This document shows, piece after piece, positions 35,303 through 49,036 of a DNA stretch of 64,000 nt (position 1 is the first letter of the stretch; the number at the start of each line of letters is the position of its first letter). This DNA comes from Trametopsis cervina (taxonomy: Eukaryota > Basidiomycota > Agaricomycetes > Polyporales > Irpicaceae): contig MU278348.1 in NCBI GenBank assembly GCA_022385755.1, positions 1,546,329-1,610,328 of the forward strand, given 5' to 3'. The notes under the pieces are model-generated. The model made no database searches and was not told where the DNA came from. It saw only the letters and a program-made list of their open reading frames with translations. The translations under genes and the position numbers were made by a program.

Positions 35303-38300
35303 ATGTCAGATGCCGACATCTATAACCTCGAGTTTCTGTCTCTTGTCGCGAAGATCACCCAGGAGCTGGTCAACCATACTGGCATAAATGACAAGACTAT
35401 CGCAGAGTTTGTCATTGCTCTACATGACGAGTCCAAAACCCTGCCAGAGTTCAAGCAGAAACTCAGCGTAATGGGGGCCAACTTTCCCGACTCCTTCGTA
35501 GAGAATATGGATCGTCTTATACTCAACATGCACCCAAAACACAAGAAGAAGTCGGTGGCGGTGCTGGAGGATTCGTCGAACCCAGAGGCTGCGTTGAATG
35601 AGCTGGATAAGAAGAAGAGGATGTTCCCTGGGCTTGCACTGAAGGACAAGGAGTGGGAGCCAAGTGTTGCGAAGGATGTGATCATGAAGGAGGTGGACGA
35701 CATGATGTCTCAGTTTGAAGGCGCCGCTAAGAAGTCGAAAGCACGTCCAAGTGAGAACTACACTGAGCGTTCACCGAAACGCATGCGGACGTCGCGGTCA
35801 CGTTCGCCACCTCGCCGTCGTAGTGCTAGCCCCCCTCCAAGAGGCCGTGACTGGGGAGACCGAAGGGGAAGAGATGCTCGTAGGCCACCGGCTCTGGACG
35901 AACGGCCTGTTTTGTACAAGATATACAATGGCCGAGTGTCCGGGATGAAAGAGTTCGGGGCGTTCGTGCAGTTGGAAGGTATTGCGGGCCGTGTTGAGGG
36001 TATGCATCTATCTCTTTGAAGCCATTTCCCTACTGATTCGCTTACATCAGGTATGGTACATGTATCCAATATACAACAAGGTGCCCGTGCAAGCACCGCT
36101 TCCGATCTTCTCACCAGAGGTCAGAATATCAAGGTGAAAGTGATGAGCGTAGCCGGTAACCGCGTCGGCTTGTCAATGAAGGACGTCGATCAAGCTACAG
36201 GTCGAGACCTCACACCTCATTTACGCATCAAGTCTGAAGCAGAAATTGCCGAGGAGGAGACTCGACGTTCTGCGCATGGGTCGAATTCCATCCCCCTAGG
36301 TTCCAAAACGTTCCCAGAGGAGCCCAAGCGATCAGCCAAGCGCTTGACCTCACCCGAACGTTGGGAGATCAAACAACTCATATCATCGGGTATTGTCGAC
36401 GCCTCCGAGTACCCTGACCTGGACGAGGACTTTAGCAACCCATCTGCCCGGGCGGAAATCGAGGAGGAGCTGGATGTCGAGATCAGGGAGGAGGAGCCGC
36501 CATTTTTGGCAGGGCAGACGAAGAAAACGCTGGATCTCAGCCCTGTCAAGATTGTCAAGGCTCCTGATGGGTCTCTAAACCGAGCCGCGCTTGCAGGTGC
36601 TTCTCTTGCCAAGGAGCGGCGTGAACTACGCCAACAAGAAGTAAACGCAGAAGCGGACTCTGAGGCGCGAGACTTCAGTGCGCCTTGGTTAGACCCTATG
36701 TCCAAGGAGTCCGATAAGATCTTCGCGCAGGATCTTCGTGGTAATCTGAAGGGGCAGAAGGTGTCCGACCAACCCAAATGGAAGGATGCTACGTTCAACA
36801 AGGCTACTACATTTGGAGAAATCACCAGCCTTAGCATTCAAGAGCAGCGAAAGAGTCTTCCCATATACAAGCTCCGTGACCCGCTTTTGCAAGCCATCAG
36901 AGAGGTGTGTGAGCTTGAAGGTCCCAGCTTCGCTGATACTGACTGCTTTCTAGCATCAAATCCTTATTGTCGTCGGTGATACCGGTTCTGGTAAAACTAC
37001 CCAAATGGTGCAGTACCTTGCCGAGGATGGTTACGCTGAGAGAGGTCGAATAGGCTGCACTCAGCCGCGTCGTGTCGCCGCAATGTCCGTCGCGAAACGA
37101 GTGTCAGAGGAGGTCGGTTGCCGCATGGGACAAGAGGTTGGCTACACCATCCGTTTCGAGGATTGTACCAGTCCCGAGACTCGCATCAAGTACATGACGG
37201 ATGGTATGCTTCAGCGTGAATGCTTAATCGACCCAGACGTGACTCAGTACTCGGTTATCATGTTGGACGAAGCCCACGAGCGCACAATTGCTACAGACGT
37301 CCTTTTCGGGCTTCTCAAGAGTAAGTTTCCATCAGTTAAAATCTATACGCACAGCAGAGTAGCTTACACCTATATTGCAGAGGCCATTAAACGTCGACCG
37401 GACCTTAAACTGATCGTCACATCCGCAACCCTCGACGCCGAGAAGTTCTCAAAGTACTTCTACGGATGTCCTATTTTCACCATTCCTGGCAGAACATACC
37501 CCGTCGAGATCCTCTACACCAAAGAGCCGGAAACAGATTACCTGGACGCTTCACTCATCACTGTCATGCAGATTCATCTCTCCGAACCTCCCGGTGATAT
37601 TCTCCTCTTCCTCACAGGCCAAGAGGAGATTGATACGACATGCGAGATTCTCTTCGAGCGTATGAAGGCCCTTGGTCCCAAAGTTCCCGAACTCATGATT
37701 CTTCCCATCTATTCTGCGCTACCGTCCGAGGTCCAATCTCGTGTTTTCGAGCCGACACCCCCGGGTGCTCGAAAGGTTGTCGTCGCCACGAACGTCGCTG
37801 AGACCAGTTTGACGATCCCTGGTATTTATTACGTTATTGATCCTGGCTTCTCAAAACAGAATGCATACGATCCTCGTCTCGGAATGGACTCACTTGTGGT
37901 GATGCCGATTTCTCAGGCACAGGCTCGCCAACGTGCAGGCCGTGCAGGTCGAACAGGTCCCGGAAAATGCTACCGGCTGTATACTGAAGCCGCCTTCCGC
38001 AATGAAATGCTGCCTAACTCTGTCCCCGACATACAGCGGACTAACTTGGCCAGTACTATCCTTACACTCAAGGCCATGGGTATCAACGATCTGCTGAGCT
38101 TCGACTTCATGGACCCCCCGCCTGCACAAACCATGTTGACAGCCCTAGAGTCTTTATATGCCTTGTCTGCTCTGGATGACGAAGGTCTATTGACACGGTT
38201 GGGCCGCAAGATGGCAGATTTCCCTATGGATCCTCCTCTCGCAAAAATGCTCATCGCCTCAGTAGACTACGGTTGCTCAGACGAAATTCTTTCCGTGGTA

Positions 38301-39108
38301 GCCATGTTATCTGTGCAGAGTGTGTTCTATCGACCGAAAGAGAAACAAGGCCAGGCTGATTCGAAGAAGGCGAAGTTCCACCAGCCGGAGGGCGATCACC
38401 TCACTTTGCTGACAGTCTACAATGGCTGGAAAGCGAGTAACTTCTCCAACCCCTGGTGTTACGAGAACTTCATACAAGCGAGGAGCATGAGGCGAGCGCA
38501 AGACGTTCGCAAGCAACTGTTGGGTATCATGGATCGGTAAGTTGACTCGCTGTACCGATCTGTGCGTCAGGCTAACCACTCCTCAGGTACAAACATGACA
38601 TCGTGTCCGCGGGCAAAGATTACATCCGCGTTCGTCGCGCAATTGCGTCAGGCTTCTTCCGACACGCAGCGAAGAAGGACCCTCAAGAAGGGTACAAGAC
38701 CCTTGTTGAGGGCACACCTGTCTACATCCACCCATCGTCTGCTCTGTTCAACAGAAACCCGGAATGGATCATTTACCACGAGTTGATCCTTACTACTAGA
38801 GAGTATTGCCACAACGTGACCGCTATCGAGCCTAAGTGGCTGGTCGATGTTGCACCCCAATTCTTCAAAGTTGCCGATGCGAACAAGATCAGTAAACGCA
38901 AGAAGCAAGAAAAGATTGAGCCGCTCTTCAACAAGGTACGCCTTGCCGCATACTTACCAGTAGATTGCACTCACATTCTCTACAGTATGAGAAACCCGAC
39001 GAATGGCGTTTATCGAAGGTTAAGCGGAGCGCTCGATCGGTGCGTTCATGCTCAGTTCAGTTACTGTGGCTCTATCTAACATTGCTACAGAGTCAAACCT
39101 TCGGTTAA
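35303..39108 (+). CDS. PRP22: Spliceosomal ATP-dependent RNA helicase Prp22 (DHX8)
   Basis: Seven exons: 35303-35999, 36051-36904, 36954-37320, 37381-38536, 38587-38935, 38986-39039, 39091-39108; 1164 aa. Prp22 releases spliced mRNA from the spliceosome. The N-terminus ([20 protein letters not shown]) is conserved in the DHX8 group. An RS/RD-rich linker precedes an S1 RNA-binding domain at about residues 201-285 ([19 protein letters not shown], ending [11 protein letters not shown]). The helicase core begins near 505: [10 protein letters not shown] (Lys531), [16 protein letters not shown] at 623-626, [21 protein letters not shown] and [14 protein letters not shown]. The tail is short and basic, ending SQTFG. 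The start is the first ATG after a stop-free upstream region and gives the family N-terminus. Confidence 0.96.
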
Positions 39109-39558
39109 AGGCGATTGTACTGTCCTTTGGTCATTTGCTGTATCATATATGCTTATAATGAATTGTTGTACTATTGGATCATAATGATGATTGAGTATCA
39201 GGAGCGTACAAATTCGCCAGCTACGTCATGAACATTGAAACAGGACAATAAAATATATCCCCATGCTCCAGCATAGTAGTGGGTGATACATGTTTCCCAG
39301 TACAAATCTTAGAGATATTGTCATATGACAGAACACGATAGGCTGGAGACCTGCTGCATGTCCTACAGGTTCTTCGCTGGAATATAGCGAAGTTCGACCC
39401 ATTGAGAGCGACGCCGGCTGCTGGGCGGTATCCATATTGGCAGAGAACAAGGTGTGATCCCAATAGCGATTTCTTTCAACTGAATAGCGTGCGTCAGCCC
39501 CCAACCTGCATGCGCGAAAGAAACCACGTACCAAGATAGCAAGCATTTATTCCCTCAG
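39109..39558. other. Convergent 3' intergenic region
   Basis: 450 bp between the stops of PRP22 and the NXT1-like gene. A short minus-strand frame continues past the NXT1 stop but shows no family features. Confidence 0.5.
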
Positions 39559-40120
39559 CTATCCTACAAAGCGCATCGCGTCCGCATTCACATAGTATTT
39601 GGTTTGCTCCCCTGTACCTGTGCCGGGATCCGGTACGAGCATGAATGTCTGCGAGAACACTCTCGGTTGGCCGTCCACAGATTTATTAGGGGTAGACGCG
39701 GGGTTTCCTGCAGGCCCCTTCCCGTGTAACACGGTGCCAGAAACCGTGACAAGTAAACACGGAGGCTGACTCCCTGAACAGAATGTGAACTCCATAATTA
39801 TCAGAACCAATTGGCGAACTCACCAGGAATGGGATGGCAATCGAAAGACTGCACTTCATGTTTCGTTACCGGCATGTTTTTCAGGAGGGTTCGAACCCCA
39901 TCTTTGCCTTGGTAAGGTTTGCCGTTCCACGTTAAGGCAGACGTATCGCGGTAAAAGTTAGGTAGGTCGTCCGTGCGTGTGGACGAGTCGTAGGTACTGT
40001 AGTATAACCGAGTGAAATGTTCCGCGGCAGTCGAGACGACCTGAACGCTAAAAAGCGCGTCAATACTGCCGTTAAGATCCACGTATCGTTCACTTACTCT
40101 GCCTTCGTGAGAGTGGTCAT
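39559..40120 (-). CDS. NXT1: NTF2-related mRNA export factor (NXT1/p15-like)
   Basis: Three exons, 40120-40098, 40047-39824, 39773-39559; 153 aa. The product has the NTF2 fold layout of p15: STAAEHFTRLYYSTYDS, then SALTWNGKPYQGKDGVRTLL, QSFDCHPIPG, LLVTVSGTVLHGKG and RVFSQTFMLVPD. NXT1 pairs with the export receptor NXF1/Mex67 to carry mRNA out of the nucleus. The ATG at 40120 was chosen because it joins by a clean GT-AG intron to the first family-conserved residues (MTTLTKADVQVVSTAAEH); an in-frame reading further upstream would add an unrelated extension. Ascomycete yeasts use Mtr2 instead, so the p15-like sequence fits a basidiomycete. Confidence 0.87.
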
Positions 40121-40351
40121 GAGTTTTGTAACTGAAGGTGGTGGCAGACGAGAAAACGCGAGCACAACGTCTGGCTGTGGCGAGTGGCACTACTAATCCG
40201 GGACCGATAGCGCTAACATTGTGAGTGAAAAGCGCTCAGCGAGGAGGATCCAGAATATTCATACTGGCAGTACAGTACAAAAATAATAAGAGCAAGTAAA
40301 GTTACAAGTGTTGTACACTAGAAATAACAATATATCGCGATTGATCAAAGC

Positions 40352-41772
40352 TCAAGCAGAAATACTAGCCACTGAGACATAGCGCGAATCGGAGGATAAA
40401 TCACGAACACCCTGATGTTCAGTTCCCATACTCGCGTACCACGACTGAGGACCCTAAGGAAGAGAAGTTAGAAAACAAAGGGAAGAAGACACAGAGCCAC
40501 TCACCGTTCTATTCTTAAGTCTGAGTCTCCGGATTCGTCTGGCTATCCATTCGCCAGAAGTAGACCCTGTTTCGTATATGTCCTGGGGAGCCTCCACTAC
40601 GGCACTCTCAATCAGGTTGCTCCTTTCCTTCAGGGGACGTAAGACGACATCATCACTGGGTCTGGTAAAGAATGTTATGGAGTATCGAGGAAGCCGCGAC
40701 TGCGCGCCGGGAGGCGGCCTACCCTGCAGTGAGTACGGTGGACGCGAAAACAGGCGGGTCTGACGTACATCACCCTATGAACGTTCGAACGTAGTATTCC
40801 GCCGCTGAATATTGCAAGTGCGTCGCCTACGTTACAGACTGCATGACCCAATATAGGCTAGTATACGTTAGAGTGGGTCAGTTAGTGGCAGTCTACTATG
40901 CGTTGTACTCACTTTGATGTAAAGCCACCGATCTGAGTCAGGAGGCATGACTTGTAAGCCACCTAAACGATTGTGGACAATCGCCTAGATCAGCGGAACT
41001 GTCAGCCATTGCCAGTTGTCAATATAAAGCGTATGATCTTTCGTACCAAAGACCCGAAATCTGTATGCGCGCCAACGCCAGTGGAAGTCTGCCTCGGGGG
41101 TGTCCTGATACACCGAGCCTCACCCCCATTTAGCTTCCTCTCGTCGTGCCTTACTAGCAAACCCCCCTCCGGAAGGTGTAGCTTGCGCTCGAAAAACCGA
41201 AGGAATGTGTGATTCACCTCCATCGACTTCCTCACAAATGGTCTTACGATATCTTCCATATGTGCTTCAACAGTACGCGGGTATGTCTGGCGCGTAACGG
41301 AGGGCCAGGACACAGCGTCATCCTGTGCTATGTTCAGGAATTCTACATTGTCCTTGGTGCCATTCTTGTCTGTGGCAATGGTACCTCGTGCCTTGTAGCT
41401 GAGAGGTCATGAATCAACATCACCAACACACATGAACTATTCGAAAGTGCCCACCCAAAAGAATGTCCACTGTCTCCTTGTTCGTACTTCATTTTCTCCT
41501 CCAAGGGAAGATCAAGTGTTTCTGTACCAACGTCGAACATCCCGTCAACCTCACGGTCCATATCATGGTTCTTGAGACTAAGCCTACCGTGAGCGTGGGG
41601 TTGCAATATTCATCGTATGTACTCACTACCAGAAACCAAGTTCCGTTGCCGCCTTCCATAGCTTGTCCTCTTCGGTTTCATGCCCCGCTACGATCAGAGA
41701 GTAGTCCACGATAATAAGAGGGTGACAGAGAACATCGTCGGGAAAGGGTGTCGCAATATTGAGACCTGGCAT
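40352..41772 (-). CDS. 2-oxoglutarate/Fe(II)-dependent dioxygenase
   Basis: Seven exons: 41772-41630, 41583-41455, 41398-41047, 40984-40913, 40857-40769, 40718-40505, 40453-40352; 366 aa. Belongs to the isopenicillin-N-synthase-like superfamily. The N-terminal DIOX_N region has LIIVDYSLI and FWLSLKNHDMDREVDG. The catalytic jelly roll has the iron ligands His202 and Asp204 (GAHTDFGSL) and His259 (SNVHRV), plus the 2-oxoglutarate pair Arg273/Ser275 (PRYSITFF). LGGLQVMPPDSDRWLYIK is the usual strand before the distal His. Family members hydroxylate or desaturate small molecules; the substrate is unknown and no pathway genes adjoin it. The last 34 residues lie outside the fold. Confidence 0.9.
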
Positions 41773-42957
41773 GGCTGTAGTTGAGACTGACCTTGATGAG
41801 AAATCCGTGAAAGCCGGGCCAAGGACTTTATACCACTCCGTAGAGGATGGCCGCCAATAGTAGGGATACTAACCACTTATGGTTGGCAATCGCGCTCTGG
41901 AGATATGAAGATAGTGTCATACCCGATCACGGAACTCACAGGTTATAGAGTTATCAGGTACGACCGTCGACATCCAGTTGCACCCCACCCTGCATGAGTA
42001 AACAAGTTAGTCAAAGAATGTATCTGTATCACATGTCGACATACCTATCAAATCACTTCTACCACACATCAGCTCGGCGCACCCATTGGGGACCCAACAG
42101 GCCATCTGAATACCTCATCGGTGAAGGCTATGTGGGAAGCCCGCACTACAGTTCGATCACACCTCCATTCCCAGCGGAACGAAGCACTGACCCGAGAACT
42201 ATGGCGTAAACGAAGCACTTGAGGAGTAGCGAGGGCGGTGCTAACTTGAATCAGCAGCTGATGAATTCCCAAGGGCGATGCACTCCGGTTTGAAGTTACA
42301 GTACGGAAGGTATTGCTAACGACTTTTGTGAGAAGACCGGATGGATTGCACCGTGATCCAGCATCTGTGCTATTGAGTACTCGGAGCCGGCGCAACTAAT
42401 CCGTCACGAACGAACATATGCTCGTAAAACAGATAGCCTGTGCTCGAACCTCCACTCACCATGTAGCGAACGGGGTTCATGGTCAAGCTTCATCGAGATC
42501 ACTGTTCAAAAAACTCATGGCGTTCGTAATTTGAGCAGGGTCCGATACCTAACAGGTGTCGAAGTGCCGTATGGTTCTACGTATTACCAGATGACGGTTA
42601 CACGACATTGTATACTGGAAGGGTCGCAGAGCTGTCTCGGCCGTGATGGGGAGATTTTGTGAAAGGCCACTAGGTTATGGACGATGGTACGAGTAGAACG
42701 TAGACGGTGACGACGACTCGTCGAGTCGCCCTGAAATGATGGAATGATGGTCAACTCCGGACCGCCATTCCGCTAACTGTTCCAACGGATTGACGCATGG
42801 CAGACTCACTTGAAATCCACCACAATTATACCGCGTCTGTGACTTCGCTTTCAGCGACTACCTCTATCTGTCAACCCTCGGTAGCAGCATCGTGAATCCA
42901 GAGACTTAAACTAGGCATTTTGCCGAATCCGTATACGCCTGCCGTGGATGGGGATAG
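41773..42957. other. Intergenic region
   Basis: About 1.2 kb between the divergent starts of the dioxygenase and AP-3 delta genes. I see no supported gene. Short frames on either strand lack motifs. Both promoters should lie here. Confidence 0.45.
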
Positions 42958-45900
42958 ATGTGGGAAAGGACTTTACAAGATCTAATACGCGGACTGCGTG
43001 CAAATAAGAAAGATGAAGCCAAGTTCATCGCGAAAGCCGTGGACGAGATTCGCGAGGAAATCAGAAGCAAGGATATGGAACTGAAAGCGGCAGCCGTGCT
43101 TAAGCTCACATACGTCAGTGGTCACCTTGCGACCTTGAAGGCTTCCGCTGAACGTCATTATATTCGCAGCTAGACATGTTAGGATATGACATGAGTTGGG
43201 CATCATTCCACGTCGTAGAGGTCATGTCATCTCCGAGAATTCACCTCAAGAGTATTGGTTACCTAGCTGCCGGGCTATCATTTCATGAGGACACGGATGT
43301 TCTTATGTTGACCACAAACTCATTGAAGAAGGTGTGCCTACTGTAGCGTCCCTGCGCTCGTATGGCTCACAATGTTGCAGGACTTCAGCTCGAAAGTGGA
43401 AGATGTCGCCGTTACCCTGAATGGCTTCTCTCAGATCGTGACCGCCGACCTGGCACGCGACCTTGGTCCAGATGTCACCAAGATGTTAACACACTCGCGA
43501 GCACATATACGCAAACGTGCAGTTGTTGCGTTGTACCGCATTTTGGTCAAGCAGCCCGATTTGACTGCTGTTGCTCTTCCACGGCTAAGAGAGAGGCTAG
43601 AGGATGATGACCCAGGTGCGTTATTAGGAATACATACCAATTGGTTGTACAACGTGCATCCCTCTAGGCGTCGTGGCGGCCGCAATCAATGTTTTATGCG
43701 AACTAGCCCGTCATACTCCCGAAACTTATCTCCCGCTTGCCCCACAACTCTTTCAACTACTCACGAGCTCCACGAACAACTGGTTACTCATCAAGGTCAT
43801 TAAGCTTGTAGGTGCCTTCCACACCCCCGTACTGTCCTATAAGGCTTACAGGCAGCTCTGTAGTTTGGAACTCTTACACCCCACGAGCCACGCCTGGTCA
43901 AGAAGCTTCAGCCTCCCATAACAGATATAATATCTACCACTCCTGCCGTCTCCCTACTTTACGAATGCGTCCATACATGCATAATCGGAGGTATGCTACA
44001 AGGGTCGTCAGGAAGCTCACTAGCGAGGACATGCGTATCCAAACTCGCTACTTTCCTCCAAGATAGTGACCAGAACTGTAAGTCCATTTGTACTCGTACG
44101 CCACTTGAGTCTAATTATACTGTTATTCCACAGTGAAATACATAGCCTTACTGGCCATGGTCAAGATTGTGCCTACACATCCTTTCCTGGTGGCAGAGTA
44201 CCAAGAAATGATTATGTCTAGTGTCAACGATCCGGACATAAGCATTCGGATGAGAGCATTAGATCTCATCTCCGCAATGGTGCGTCCCCAAACTTTCTTG
44301 TTACGTTCTCATTCGAAGTAATTTCATATCCTCTCCTCCAGACAAACCGTGACAATCTGCAATCGATAGTGCAGCAGCTTCTCTCACATCTTGCTCGCAA
44401 TGAATCAAGCGCATTGCCATCTGCCGCTCAGTCGTTGTTCCAACACGCACAAGGCATTCCGATAACTCAGACATTCAATAGCCCTTCGCAAAGCCCGGCG
44501 TACAGGCTGACACTAGCGCAGCGACTTCTAACACTTTGCTCTCAGGATACCTACGAGAACATCACGGATTTCGAGTGGTACCTATCAGTACTGGTCGATC
44601 TGGCATACATTGCGAACGTAGATGTGGGCGCTCAGATCAGGGACCAGTTGGTGGACGTCACTGCTCGAGTTCGTGGGGCAAGAGGGTACTCAGTCCAACT
44701 GATGGTCAAACTGCTCAGCGATGACACTTTCCTCTCCAACGTCGGTGAAGAGGGAAGCTGCTCGGAAGCACTGTGGGCGGCGGCCTGGATATGCGGCGAA
44801 TACTGCAGGTAAGGGCTCTTAATCACGTTCTGTGAATCAATCCCTTATCACCTCCCAGCGAACTGGCAGAGCCACATAAACTTCTCAGCTACCTCTTGCA
44901 GCCTAAAGCTCTTACACTGCCGTCGGACATCGTTGCAGTCTATTTGCAGAGTGCCCTGAAAGTCTTTGGAGCGTGGTCCGCAGAACTTGCAGACCAGTGG
45001 GACGATGACAACCTATCGAAGGTGAATGAGGCTGTCGGTACTGTTTTGGAGCGAATTGGCGACTTCTCTACAAATAACGACCTTGAAGTTCAAGAGCGGG
45101 TATGTATCAAGCTCGCTATATCGGATTCAGGAGACGCTGATTAGAATACAGGCGGCGAATATCCTGGGCCTATTTTCATTTGTGAATGCGGATCTTCAAG
45201 CTTTCCGGCCGAGAGTGGATATTGGCATCACTCATGACGAGGGCTTTGAATCGGAGACCCCGTCAGAGCCGCGGTTCCCTAAGAGTCTTTATCTCGTTGG
45301 TCCCCTCTTCAGCACCTATGATCTCAATCCTGTGGCTGTCAGCGCACAAGCCAGTGTCGCAATTCCGGAAGGGCTAGATTTGGATGCTTGGATAGTACCA
45401 CCGCCAAGGGATGAACTCGAAGATGAGGTCAACGAAGCGGAGGGCAGCTCTGATGTGATCAAGGTCAAGAAGGGCAAAAAGGGCAAGGGCAAAGCATCAG
45501 GGAGCGGTAAAACGAAGAAGGGTAGACAAATCGACGATGAAACCGTACAGGCACCTCCTGCGGAGACCGAGGAAGAACGGGCGGAGCGCGAAAAGGTAGG
45601 TGTGCCTTGTATTGATTATTTCCAGTATGTAGCTGATTGTAGCTGTTGATAGCGCAAGGCGGAAAGACTAGAACGGCAACGAGACGATCCGTACTATCTC
45701 ACGGACGAGAGGCCTTCTGGTAGGGGGATTCTACCTGATGACGTCGACTCTATACCAGTGGTCCGTCTGGATGACCTCCCGCCACTGTCACAAACGTCAG
45801 GTGAGTTAGCCGTAGTGAAATTCCAGCGCGAACTTTATAGTGACGTAGATCCCGTAGCCAACTCACGGCTACCTAGCCTCAAGAGTACCTCTAGGGCGAG

Positions 45901-46192
45901 GTCACCGCAAGCTTTCGTCATCGACAGAGTTGGCGAGATGCCCGAAGGTGCCAAACCGGTCTCTCCGTCGCCGGCGCCGTCAGCTAAATCACCAACGCCA
46001 CCTACGAATGGTGCTGGTACGCCGTCTGCTTCTACACCGTCATTCTTCCCACAATATGAAGTGGAGGACGATATTCCTCGCACGGGCACTCCACCACCGA
46101 TCAAGGTCACACGGACGAAAAAGAAAACAAAGGCTTCTCGTAGTAGTACGAAAAAGCCACGGACAGCCGCTTCGGAGGACACTCACTCTTAG
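42958..46192 (+). CDS. APL5: AP-3 complex delta subunit
   Basis: Ten exons: 42958-43113, 43170-43331, 43381-43615, 43668-43807, 43864-44077, 44134-44279, 44342-44808, 44859-45099, 45152-45595, 45653-46192; 914 aa. Delta adaptin is the large subunit of AP-3, which sorts cargo from the Golgi or endosome to the vacuole. The trunk starts MWERTLQDLIRGLRANKKDEAKFI and shows adaptin HEAT repeats: LDMLGYDMSWASFHVVEVMS, IGYLAAGLSF, RAHIRKRAVVALYRIL, LLIKVIKLFGTLTPHEPRL and FVNADLQAFRP. After about residue 650 come a Lys-rich linker (VKKGKKGKGKASGSGKTKKG) and a Ser/Pro/Thr tail. There is no obvious appendage (ear) domain at the end. Confidence 0.93.
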
Positions 46193-46488
46193 GGACACAC
46201 ACAAATGTATCATTGACGACAATTAGCTTTATTGTAACATACCCGAAGGCGGATGGTATCAACGGAAAGTAGATATGAGCTGCTATAATGTGACACAAGA
46301 CGCAGTGATACAACTGGGGGCGATAAGTACATGCTTATTGAGCTTTATACAGCAAGAAGAGGACTTATGGGTGATGTGGGAAGGGAACTATGGGTGATGG
46401 AGGAGTGTCCGAACTTTGCGAGATGGAGAGAAAGATGGGATAAAACATTGGCTGGGTAGGTATCGAATGTGATTGTGCGTTTGTAAGA

Positions 46489-48552
<2,064 letters not shown>

Positions 48553-49036
48553 TTATGCTCACAGCAGCAGGTATGAGATGGTATAGGAGGCTACAGCTAC
48601 GGATGCAAAATCCAAGAGTTCCAACTTGAGCAATCGTGACCACGGGAGTATAACGGCTGGAGGGAGTGAGATCAACCTGCAGCTCGAACACGACGATGCT
48701 TGGACAGCAATGCGACAAGAGAAGAGTACAGATGGCCGAGAGAGCGATAAGACGTGAGCGTCGTGAACCAAAATAAGTGAGAGAAGATGAGAGGGGGCGA
48801 ACAAGTGAATCGCGTCTGCCTCTGAACGGGTCGCGGCTGCCGACGAGTCAGCCGCCCGTGTTGCCGCTTTGGGACGTAACAGATCCAGCCCCATGTCTGC
48901 ATGTCCTTTAATCGTCTCCTTGTCGCGCGTCGCAGCACTAAAAAGCGCGTTTTTCACTTCGAATCTATGCTGTGCTACCAGAATAGTCTTGCAACTGCGT
49001 CATAACCGTGCCTTCCACGGTTAGTCCACCGCTACA
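48553..49036. promoter_or_regulatory. Divergent promoter region, kinase/UBC gene
   Basis: 484 bp between the start codons of two head-to-head genes. Contains the 5' leader of the kinase, whose start codon abuts its first intron. No named site seen. Confidence 0.45.

Noticed and set aside
35303..39108. Possibility that the two helicases arose by local duplication
   Set aside because: They differ in motif II (DEVH against DEAH), in N-terminal domains (RWD-like against S1) and in intron positions, and belong to separate subfamilies.
39888..39901. GGTTCGAACCCC, a perfect tRNA B-box-like sequence
   Set aside because: It lies in the second exon of the NXT1-like gene; no A box, acceptor stem or anticodon arm is found at the right distance.
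42069..42395. 108-codon frame on the minus strand between the dioxygenase and AP-3 genes
   Set aside because: No splice-consistent extension, no motif, composition not distinct from background.
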